A stretch of DNA of 64,000 nt. It comes from Puniceicoccales bacterium Verruco_02 (GTDB lineage: Bacteria; Verrucomicrobiota; Verrucomicrobiia; Opitutales; Oceanipulchritudinaceae). The notes under the pieces are model-generated. The model saw nothing but the letters and a program-made list of their open reading frames with translations. It did not search any database and was not told the origin of the DNA. The stretch is taken from assembly GCA_001604585.1 (NCBI GenBank), contig LVBW01000008.1:1-64000 (forward strand), read 5' to 3'. The translations under genes and the position numbers were made by a program. Positions 23,679-31,205 of this stretch are shown one piece after another (within the stretch, counting starts at the first letter, position 1; every line of letters starts with the position of its first letter).

Positions 23679-26234
23679 CTATCTGGCTATCTCGACCGGC
23701 ATCACAACTTCCACCTTCATGGGGAAGCCCTTGCGCTTGCCGGGTATGAAGGTCCACTTACGCGCCTCGGCCAATATGTGTGCAACGGCGGCGTCGCTAA
23801 GCGTGCGTCCGGCTATGATGCTGGCGTTCTCTACCTTGCCTTCGGCACTGATGATGAAGCGGATGAAGACCTTTCCGGGATCAAGGCTGATAAGGCCCTG
23901 TGGAACGCTGATCGTCATGCCTGCCGGGTTAATCGGAAGCTCGTCCAGATCCGTTGCCTTCTTGATCAGGCGGTCGAGGCTTAGCAGGGTGAATTCTTTG
24001 CTTGCTGAGCCGCCAAAGGGAATGTCGAGGCTGATGCTCTCCGGCTCATAGGAATCGAGCTGGACAGTGGCCTTGAAGTTACCCTCGGGCAGATAGTCCA
24101 GAACTAGCGGGGTGACGCCGAGCACATTGCCTGCCGATATGACGCTGGCACCGGCGGGGGTGCTGGTGATAGTAATCGTGCCGGGCAGATACTCGAAGCT
24201 GGTCTGACTGCGCTGTCCGGGGCGCACTTCCACCTTCTGCTCATACTTCTTCCAGCCGGGGCGCTCGTAGGATACGAGGTAGCTGCCGGGCTTGAGAGCG
24301 CCGAGTTCCGCAGGGGTCACGCCTCGGAGTGCAGCCACGTTCTCTGCGCCTGTCTCCGGGCCGATGGGGGTAACCACGTAGGGCACGCCTTCGGGCGAGC
24401 TGCCTACGCTCACACTGCCCATTAGCATGTTGAGCACGATACCCTTCAGCTCCTGGGTCTGCCCACCGATGACTTCGACAGTGGCAGAATAGTCCTCGTA
24501 GCTGGCCTTGCGTATTGTAACCTCGCAGATGCCTTCGGGAAGATCGTAAACGATTGCCGGGGTGCGACCCTTGAGTTCGCCGTTTATGTAAACCTCGGCG
24601 TCGATGGGTGTGGACTGTATGGACACGCTGCCAACAAGGGGCGGAGGAGGTTCTTCCGGCGCGGCTGGCTCTTCTTGAACAATTTCCTCGACCGGGGCCA
24701 CAGGCTCCGGCGCAGGCAGGGGCTCCGGCTCAGGCGCAGGCGCGGGCACCTCGACTACCGGTGCTGGAGCGGGCTTGTCCTTGCCACCGGAAAGAATGAT
24801 GCCGACAACTGCGATGATGACCACCGCTGCGGCAATGCCGCCAACGAGGATCATCTTGCCGCCCTTGCCCTGAGCGGCTGGCTTGGCCGGGACTGCGGGC
24901 TTCGGGGTAGCTGGCTTCGGGGCCGGGGCTGCTTTGGCCGGTGGTGGCTCTGGAGCGATGGATGCGGCAGATGGCTTTGCTGCCGGGGCGGGAGCTTTCT
25001 GCGGCTCGGGCTTTTTGGCAGGCTCAGGCTTGGCGGCAGGCTTTGGTGCTTCCTTGGCGGGAGCGGTGGGCTTGGCCTCCACGGGGGCCGGCTTGGCAGC
25101 GGTCTTTGGTTCCTCCTTGGCAGGTGTCGCAGGCTTTGGCGCTTCCTTGGCCACCGGCTTCGGCTCCTCTTTTACAGGAGCCTTTGGAGCAGGCGCGGCA
25201 GGTGCGGCCGGGGCCGGAGCCTTGGCAGCGGGAGCCGGGGCCGGAGTAGCCGGTTTGGCTACTTCTGCCGGAGCGGCTGCGGAAAGGCTGGCAAGGTCCG
25301 CATCGGCTGCGGAAAGATCACAGAGACTGGAGGGCGAGGAAAGGAGCCGCGAAAGACCTAGGAAGCTCTCTGTCATGTAAGCAGGCACAGAGGCACCCTG
25401 AGACTCGAACTGTGCCTTGTAGGGCAGAGTGGCTAGCTTAAGAGCATCCGCAAGACGGCTGCTTAGTAGCACGCTGCGCGACGAAGGAAAGCCGCTGGCA
25501 ATCACGTATGCGGGCTTTTCACAACCGGCGGAGGCGAGCTTTGCGCTCGCCTCTTGGGCAAGCTGGGCCACGAGCTTGGGCGAATGTTCTTCAAAGTCGA
25601 TAAGGTCGCCGTAAAAGAGCTTGGCGGCGGAGCTTGGGAACTTCAGGTTAAGGGCTGCCATCACCTGCTCCAGAACGGAATCCGTGCCCGTGGGTATGGA
25701 ACCGGCACTGGCCAGCGACGCTGCGGAAACAACGAAGAGCTGGGTTTGCCCTTGTTGTATGTCCATATACAGCACTGGCTTGTCTATCCCGCCGGAGCCA
25801 AGGGCGTCCTTCAGGGCCGATACGACATTGATGCCGCGGCAGAAGAGTTGCACCTGTGCATTCCCGGCAAAGCGGGCCTGAGCCATGCGCTGCTCAACGG
25901 CCTTGCGGCTGAAGCAGGCCACCTTTCCAGCCCCGAGGGCGGGCACTGCGGCTAGGCGCAGGTCGTCTTTCTCAATCCCAAACTTTGCGGCTCCTTCGAG
26001 CATGACAGGGACCGGGCCGGGGCTTACCAAACCGAAAGGCATGGATGCCTGCACAAGCAGTCTTGATGCGGACTTGGCAGCGTCCTTGAGTTCACCGGAG
26101 GCGTCGTCGAACTCCTTGCCGTTGACGGCCTGAAAGCTGCTAATTGTCAGCTTGTTGCCAGCGGCGGATGCCGTTCCGCACGAAAACTCGCGCTCGGAAA
26201 GAGTGAGGAAGGAAAGAAGCTCAGGGGCACTCAT
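23679..26234 (-). CDS. PilM-like - TM - triple PEGA - TonB C-terminal fusion protein
   Basis: An 851-residue protein that should span the inner membrane once. Residues 1-310 resemble a PilM/actin-like domain: VLYMDIQQGQTQLFVVS and the following IPTGTDSVLEQVMAALNL fit the phosphate-loop and helix pattern of PilM, although sequence support is modest. A Pro/Ala/Lys linker fills 318-458. One hydrophobic segment (MILVGGIAAAVVIIAVVGII, about 461-480) follows GKGGK, giving a cytoplasmic N-terminus. After a proline-rich stretch come three PEGA-type modules (about 534-600, 604-684, 685-755; GSVSIQSTPIDAEVYING, GSVSVGSSPEG, TITITSTPAGASVI) and a TonB C-terminal-like domain (760-851; KVFIRFIISAEGKVENASI, WTFIPGKRKGFP). 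I infer a trans-envelope coupling protein tied to the adjacent pilus/secretion genes. It lies 351 bases after gspF. Confidence 0.75.
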   Translation of the reverse strand: MSAPELLSFLTLSEREFSCGTASAAGNKLTISSFQAVNGKEFDDASGELKDAAKSASRLLVQASMPFGLVSPGPVPVMLEGAAKFGIEKDDLRLAAVPALGAGKVACFSRKAVEQRMAQARFAGNAQVQLFCRGINVVSALKDALGSGGIDKPVLYMDIQQGQTQLFVVSAASLASAGSIPTGTDSVLEQVMAALNLKFPSSAAKLFYGDLIDFEEHSPKLVAQLAQEASAKLASAGCEKPAYVIASGFPSSRSVLLSSRLADALKLATLPYKAQFESQGASVPAYMTESFLGLSRLLSSPSSLCDLSAADADLASLSAAAPAEVAKPATPAPAPAAKAPAPAAPAAPAPKAPVKEEPKPVAKEAPKPATPAKEEPKTAAKPAPVEAKPTAPAKEAPKPAAKPEPAKKPEPQKAPAPAAKPSAASIAPEPPPAKAAPAPKPATPKPAVPAKPAAQGKGGKMILVGGIAAAVVIIAVVGIILSGGKDKPAPAPVVEVPAPAPEPEPLPAPEPVAPVEEIVQEEPAAPEEPPPPLVGSVSIQSTPIDAEVYINGELKGRTPAIVYDLPEGICEVTIRKASYEDYSATVEVIGGQTQELKGIVLNMLMGSVSVGSSPEGVPYVVTPIGPETGAENVAALRGVTPAELGALKPGSYLVSYERPGWKKYEQKVEVRPGQRSQTSFEYLPGTITITSTPAGASVISAGNVLGVTPLVLDYLPEGNFKATVQLDSYEPESISLDIPFGGSASKEFTLLSLDRLIKKATDLDELPINPAGMTISVPQGLISLDPGKVFIRFIISAEGKVENASIIAGRTLSDAAVAHILAEARKWTFIPGKRKGFPMKVEVVMPVEIAR
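24861..25283 (-). repeat. Low-complexity Pro/Ala/Lys-coding stretch
   Basis: Degenerate repeats encoding AKPAPA, KEAPKPA and KEEPKP units make up the linker before the membrane segment of the preceding protein. The length suits a stiff, extended spacer, and the repeats could change length by slippage. The opposite strand reads as Gly/Ala-rich frames that are artefacts. Confidence 0.8.
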
Positions 26235-26585
26235 GATCGTCGGGAATACTGGGGAAAGGTACGGAGACGTACAAGCTCTTGTGTGAAGTTACGCCCCGTA
26301 TCAAATCTAGACAAACAAAAAGAACTGAAACAAGGCTTTGCATATAATTATCCGGCAGCTTCCGGTGTTTTATTACAGTTGGATTGCGAACAAGATGGAA
26401 CACTTGCGTGACAGACTGCTTACAGACGCAAAGGCGGCCATCGTATCGAGGCAATGCGCAGCATTTGCTTTGTCTTCAAAGCGGCTACCATTCCGATTCT
26501 ATACCCTGCATTGGCCCGATTGCACAAAGCTTCCGCCTGTGTATCTCAAGGCAGGGTTTATGCAAACGCATCGCCGGGGCGGCTC
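26235..26585. other. Intergenic region between gspF and the PEGA gene
   Basis: A 351-base gap inside an otherwise compact minus-strand locus. I see no convincing gene (an 83-codon plus-strand frame at 26338-26589 has no recognisable features) and no strong terminator. It is somewhat more AT-rich than the flanking genes and probably carries a promoter for the PEGA/TonB_C gene. Confidence 0.5.
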
Positions 26586-27833
26586 CTAGTGCCCCATCCC
26601 ACTGCCCTTGAACACAACCTGACCAAGGTTGAAGAGCGGGAAGTACACTGCGAAAATGATGCCACCGATGACTACGCTAAGCATTGCCAGCATGAGAGGC
26701 TCGATGAGCTTGTTCACCACATCTGCCTGAGACTCCACTTCGGCCTCGGCGGCATTGGCCACACGGGTCAGTATCGGCCCGGCGGCACCGGTGTGAGAGG
26801 CAAGGCGCAGATAGGCGAGAATCTTGGGCGAGTCCTTGCCGAAAATCTTCTGATTGTAGGAGAAGGCCACGTGCAGGTCGTCACCCGCGATGATTCGCTG
26901 CCCGGTCTCGAGGAGCGCGTCGCGCATCTCAGGGTGCCCGGTTGCAATGGCGGTGATTTCAAAGGCGCGCCCAATGCGCGTGCCGCCTGCAAGAAGCATG
27001 GAAAGAACTCGGAACATTCTGGCAATTAGCATCTTGCGATATAGCGGCCCCATGACTGGCGCACTAATCATGAACTTGAGCATGTAGCGGGACTGCATAA
27101 TCTGCCCCCGCTTGGTGAAGATGTAGGTGCCAAGACCGAACAATATTACCCAGAACATGGGCTGGTGGCGCACGATGTCGGAAAACTTCACCACTATCTG
27201 CGTCATCAGGGGAAGCTCGGCGTTGAAGCTGGCATACTGCTTGGCCATTGCCGGTATCAGCTTGATACTGATGAACATGACCGAGATGAACGACATTATG
27301 GCAACGACTATCGGGTAGGTAAGCCCCCCCTTTAGCTTGCTCGCAATTAGCGCGGAACGCTCTTCGTAGATGGCCAGCGCGCTCATAACGCCCTTGAGGT
27401 CGCCGCTTGTCTCGCCAGCACGCAAGATAGCAATTGTTGACTCGGTAAAAATGTTGGGGAACTTCGTCATCGAGTCCGACATGGCCTTGCCGGAGCGCAT
27501 GTCGCGCATCATTTCACCAATTACGCCGCGAAAGTAGGGGCTTGGCTGCTGCATGGCAACGATGCCCATGCTGTCCACCATGCTGGTGCCGATGCCAAGA
27601 CATTCCACAATGCCCTGATAGAAGTCGGCCATGTTCTTGGATGATGGGCGTTTGCGTACCTTCAGGGCAGCTAGGCCGAGGTCCAGAGGGGAGATTTCCT
27701 CCACGGTCACTATCTCGTCTGCCGATACACCGGCTCCAAGGAGCGCCGTCTCCGAATCATCGGAGAGGACGACCGTCTCGCGCTTGTTACCGGAATAGCT
27801 GTTCTCGGCGATAATCTTGAAGAGTCTGCTCAT
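26586..27833 (-). CDS. GspF/PilC-type inner-membrane platform protein
   Basis: A 415-residue polytopic protein that forms the inner-membrane base on which pilins or pseudopilins are assembled. Two T2SSF repeats are present: the first around 75-195 (MADFYQGIVECLGIGTSMVD, then AGETSGDLKGVMSALAIYEE before the first membrane helix), the second around 275-400 (ARMFRVLSMLLAGGTRIGRA, ASHTGAAGPILTRVANAAEA). Three hydrophobic segments lie near 170-200, 225-245 and 375-400, as in the family. It should contact the GspE-type ATPase (45168-47414), although the two genes lie 17 kb apart with the pilins between them. It follows the secreted lectin-domain gene by 117 bases. Confidence 0.93.
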   Translation of the reverse strand: MSRLFKIIAENSYSGNKRETVVLSDDSETALLGAGVSADEIVTVEEISPLDLGLAALKVRKRPSSKNMADFYQGIVECLGIGTSMVDSMGIVAMQQPSPYFRGVIGEMMRDMRSGKAMSDSMTKFPNIFTESTIAILRAGETSGDLKGVMSALAIYEERSALIASKLKGGLTYPIVVAIMSFISVMFISIKLIPAMAKQYASFNAELPLMTQIVVKFSDIVRHQPMFWVILFGLGTYIFTKRGQIMQSRYMLKFMISAPVMGPLYRKMLIARMFRVLSMLLAGGTRIGRAFEITAIATGHPEMRDALLETGQRIIAGDDLHVAFSYNQKIFGKDSPKILAYLRLASHTGAAGPILTRVANAAEAEVESQADVVNKLIEPLMLAMLSVVIGGIIFAVYFPLFNLGQVVFKGSGMGH

Positions 27834-27950
27834 GGGAATGGGTTGGGACAGGGGGTAGTCGAGAGGACTGTGTGCTGGTTTTCAAGAGCAATATGGAAAG
27901 GCTCTATATGTGATTCGCGAATTGGGGAATGATTGGACTGCCATCCCCTA

Positions 27951-30900
27951 TTAGTAAGTGTCCCCGCTCTCAACGAAACCGTTGAGGTCGAGTTCGCCAC
28001 CTTCGAGGAGAATGTCCACGTTGTTCTCAATCTGGTTGTTGTTTTGAAGTATGATGCGGGATGTTCGGCGGCTTGTCTGTGCATTGGTGCCAGCAGTGGC
28101 CTGTTCTACGCAGGACATGATTATCGGGCCGTAGCCCGTGGCCTGACGGAATATGAAAGCCCCGTCGGAATCCTTCAGCGGGCCCAGTTTGTTTAGATAC
28201 AGGGTGCCTTCCTGCATGGTGTTGACGCCGTCGTAGGTATTGTCTTCGGCACCTGTAAAGGTAATGAACCCGTCGTCCTCGATGCGCACTCCTCCCTCGC
28301 CGGAGACTACGCCTGTGAGCACAATCGTGCCCTTGCCCGTCAGACGCATACGGTAGCCGCCGTTGTTCACTGCGCCGTTGATAGTCAGTCTTGCCCCAGA
28401 GGTCGCGTTGAAGTTGAACTCCTCTGCGGCCAGCACATTGCTGTTTATGACATGGCGGAAGGCCGTTGCGTTGATGGATGCGCCTTCGGTTGTGTCGTTA
28501 AGTATGATGTCCGCTCCGCCAAGGCGGTACTCGATATCGGCGGCAGAGAGCGTGATCGTATGGAGCGACACAGTCTTGGTCAGGGTAACTTCCTCCAGCA
28601 TAGCCCCATCCACAACGTCCACCGGGTGATACGCTGGGGTGTGCCAGAAAGTGTTCTGCCTTTCCTTGGATTCAAACTCCACGTCCTCGTATTTGGCCTC
28701 CTCGGGCGTACTGCCGACGAGCCAATTCATGCCCGTTTCCCAAAGCTTGTCGCCGCCGCCGTTGGTCCAGATGAGGCTCTTGAAGGTCGTCACGATGACG
28801 TTGCGTATGTCGTGGTTGGCGTAGGTGCCTCCAGTGCTGCTCGCAAAGCCGAACATGATGTTCTTGGGCCTGACCTGGCTTTTCAGGTCGGCCGTGAAGA
28901 GGGCCTCCACATCGCCGGTGCCGTACTTGATGAAGGCGGTAAGCTGGTTGTCGGGTGTGATGATTACAGACAGACGGCGAAGGTCGGGCTTGAAGATGGG
29001 CCTGACCTTGGCGTTGGGGAAGTTCATGTTGCGCTCCAGGTCTGCCACGTTGTCGTCGCCCGTGCCGACGAGATACTTGTAGTTACTGGCCTCGTCGCCG
29101 CGCACGGCTATTGCAGGGTAAATGAAGCCGGGGCCTCCTATGCGTCCTTCCGTCGGGTTGGAGTAATTACCCCAGTCGTCCATGCCCACGCCAATGTAGC
29201 CGCCGGATAGGCCGCCCAAGGGGTCTATCGGTGCGCCGCCAGCAGAGTATGTGGCATAGTCCACATAGCCGGGCCGGTCCATGGACTCGCTGAAGGAGCC
29301 GTGGTTGCCAATCGGGGCCGGAGAGGCGCTGTTGAAGGCGCAACGTTCGGTCTGGTAGGGGTCCACTCCGCTCTTGTTAAGGTCAAGGTAATCGACAATT
29401 ACGCGGCGGTTCCAAGTGCCACCGTGATGGATGCAGATCTGCGATGCATCGACATCCGCAGTGGTGTAAAAGTTGTGATAGGCAAACAGCGTCCCGAGGG
29501 TGAACTCCTGAACTGTGTATGAACCGGCCCTGTCCAAGTCTCCCTTGCCATAGATTCGCATGTATATCTTGTCTCCGGCGTTCTCGCTGAAGGCCCGCAC
29601 TGTGATGAGAGTGCCTGTTGTGACGGGTATGGACGCGGTGACGGTATTGCTGCTGGCCGTGTATGCGGAGCCGGAGTAGGCGCGCACTCTGTACTGGTAG
29701 CTCACGCCGGGGGTGGCTGCATGCGTGTATGTCTTGACGTTGCTGCCCGCGATGTTGACATCGGTCCAAGAACCAGAGGTACCTTCCCTGTACTGGACGC
29801 GGTGGCCGGTCTCGCCAGTGGCGTTGTCCGTCCAGTTGAGCACTATGGCGGTGTTAGTGGCGTTGGGCGCGGCGCTAAGACCGGTCGGCGCGTTCATAGT
29901 CGAACTTGTGCCTAGGAAGGAGTCGGTCCTCGAAGTGTGAGTATTGAAGTCCAATGTGGCGTTGTTGCCTGCGAAATACTCGTAGTCCCAGCCATCCCAT
30001 CCTGGAGATGGAGAAGTGGCGCAGTCCCTCGCCAGATAGGTAGTGCCATCTATCACCACATAATACACCATCAGGTAATTGTTACTGCGCCAGTCGGTCG
30101 TGTTTGTCTCAAACACGATCTTCAGATTACCCAGCGTGAACGCACTCGCCTGCGAATGTGTGAACGTGACATCGAGGTCTCCGTAATCGCGATTCCTTGT
30201 ATTGTATGTCTGGGTATTTACAAGCGTGGAACCAATGTAAACCAACATGCGATTGGTAATGCCGTTAATATTAGCCGTACGAGGGTTCACGCGGATTGTG
30301 AAGCTGTGCGAGGTGACAATTGTCGAGTCCGAGCCATTGTCGGCACTTGCCGCACTGGTTGCCGCGTTTGTCCAACTGGTCCAGTTGGTTGCTGCGCTCC
30401 TTACAGAGTTGAGCAAGGTTCCGGTCGCCCTCACGCGATAGTAATAGGTGGTGCCGGGGTTAAGCCCTGTGTCAACGTAGCTGGACGTGTTGCGCGGCAG
30501 AGTGATCGACACGTAGTTGGCACCGCTTGTGGATGCCGATGTATTGCGCTCCAGTACGAAGGTCTCTTCGAGCACGGAATTGTCCGTCCAGTATATCATC
30601 ATCGAGCTGGAGGACAGGGCGCGCGCAGTCAGAGAACTTGGCGCGTTGTTGATGCTGCTCTGACGGCTCGTGTTGCTCATGGGCGCGTAGCCGAGCGAGC
30701 CGCCAAAGCCGCCAACATGAAAGTTGTCCACATAGTCGGCATCGTAGATATAGAAACTGGTGCCGTCGGCAGACTTTGTGGGACTCTCGCCGCCGCCCGA
30801 ATCCCAGTGGCTGAAATCGAAGGCTGCGTAAATGGTCAGCCCCTCGGACTTGACCGGTTTGCCCTTGTAGCGGATGTAGCCGGACTGGTTGCCGACGTTT

Positions 30901-31169
30901 TCTGTAAGGCGCAGCCAACCCGTCCCGTCGCTATCCTCGCCGCTGGCTGCGGTAAGGTATGGCCTTTTTTCGCCAAAATATGAGATGTTGCCCATCTCCC
31001 AGTCGCCGGGATTTTCGAGAGAGGTCCCCGTAAACGTCTCCTGCACGCGGTTGAGCGTGTTCTCCACCTCCTGCGCCACAAGGGCGGGGCCAGTCGCAGT
31101 CGCCGCAATGGCGAGCAGAACCTTGAGAAGGCGGCTGGGGAGGGTGCTGGTAAAAATGTGGTGCTTCAT
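27951..31169 (-). CDS. Secreted L-type lectin protein with FN3 and CBM60-like modules inserted in the lectin domain
   Basis: A 1072-residue exported protein. A signal peptide covers about 1-32. Residues 40-165 are the first half of a bacterial L-type-lectin domain (ETFTGTSLENPGDW, DGTSFYIYDADY, GGFGGSLGYAPMS). The second half resumes near 650 (GGYIGVGMDDWGNYSNPTEG, RIGGPGFIYPAIAVRG) and ends at about 798 (NHDIRNVIVTT). The intervening 485 residues hold two FN3 modules (about 176-276 and 426-515), each followed by a CBM36/CBM60-like carbohydrate-binding module (about 287-410 and 520-640; YVVIDGTTYLARD and RVIVDYLDLNKSGVDPYQTE). After 800 comes an autotransporter-associated beta-strand region (YDGVNTMQEGTLYLNKLGP). 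It ends abruptly at GELDLNGFVESGDTY without a sorting signal or anchor. It is probably a polysaccharide-binding surface protein exported with help from the adjacent machine. Confidence 0.8.
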   Translation of the reverse strand: MKHHIFTSTLPSRLLKVLLAIAATATGPALVAQEVENTLNRVQETFTGTSLENPGDWEMGNISYFGEKRPYLTAASGEDSDGTGWLRLTENVGNQSGYIRYKGKPVKSEGLTIYAAFDFSHWDSGGGESPTKSADGTSFYIYDADYVDNFHVGGFGGSLGYAPMSNTSRQSSINNAPSSLTARALSSSSMMIYWTDNSVLEETFVLERNTSASTSGANYVSITLPRNTSSYVDTGLNPGTTYYYRVRATGTLLNSVRSAATNWTSWTNAATSAASADNGSDSTIVTSHSFTIRVNPRTANINGITNRMLVYIGSTLVNTQTYNTRNRDYGDLDVTFTHSQASAFTLGNLKIVFETNTTDWRSNNYLMVYYVVIDGTTYLARDCATSPSPGWDGWDYEYFAGNNATLDFNTHTSRTDSFLGTSSTMNAPTGLSAAPNATNTAIVLNWTDNATGETGHRVQYREGTSGSWTDVNIAGSNVKTYTHAATPGVSYQYRVRAYSGSAYTASSNTVTASIPVTTGTLITVRAFSENAGDKIYMRIYGKGDLDRAGSYTVQEFTLGTLFAYHNFYTTADVDASQICIHHGGTWNRRVIVDYLDLNKSGVDPYQTERCAFNSASPAPIGNHGSFSESMDRPGYVDYATYSAGGAPIDPLGGLSGGYIGVGMDDWGNYSNPTEGRIGGPGFIYPAIAVRGDEASNYKYLVGTGDDNVADLERNMNFPNAKVRPIFKPDLRRLSVIITPDNQLTAFIKYGTGDVEALFTADLKSQVRPKNIMFGFASSTGGTYANHDIRNVIVTTFKSLIWTNGGGDKLWETGMNWLVGSTPEEAKYEDVEFESKERQNTFWHTPAYHPVDVVDGAMLEEVTLTKTVSLHTITLSAADIEYRLGGADIILNDTTEGASINATAFRHVINSNVLAAEEFNFNATSGARLTINGAVNNGGYRMRLTGKGTIVLTGVVSGEGGVRIEDDGFITFTGAEDNTYDGVNTMQEGTLYLNKLGPLKDSDGAFIFRQATGYGPIIMSCVEQATAGTNAQTSRRTSRIILQNNNQIENNVDILLEGGELDLNGFVESGDTY
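29220..30674 (-). other. Module insertion (FN3-CBM-FN3-CBM) inside the lectin domain coding region
   Basis: This segment codes for residues about 166-650. The flanking protein parts, SLGYAPMS before and GGYIGVGMDDWGN after, are directly adjacent in ordinary lectin domains of this type, so the block behaves as an in-frame insertion between two beta-strands. No flanking DNA repeat was noticed at the edges. Confidence 0.7.
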
Positions 31170-31205
31170 GGCTTATAGTTCCGTGTTGCTCGCGTTTCAA
31201 GCGGC

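Noticed and set aside
24675..25380. Gly/Ala-rich plus-strand frames resembling PE-PGRS or glycine-rich proteins
   Set aside because: They are antisense to the Pro/Ala/Lys linker of the PEGA/TonB_C protein and arise from its repetitive codons.
26338..26611. Short plus-strand frames in the gap between gspF and the PEGA gene
   Set aside because: No recognisable motif, no good ribosome site, and overlap with the gspF 3' end.
29937..30983. A 348-codon plus-strand frame opposite the lectin gene
   Set aside because: The minus-strand frame carries a signal peptide and recognisable FN3, CBM and lectin motifs; the plus-strand frame has none.
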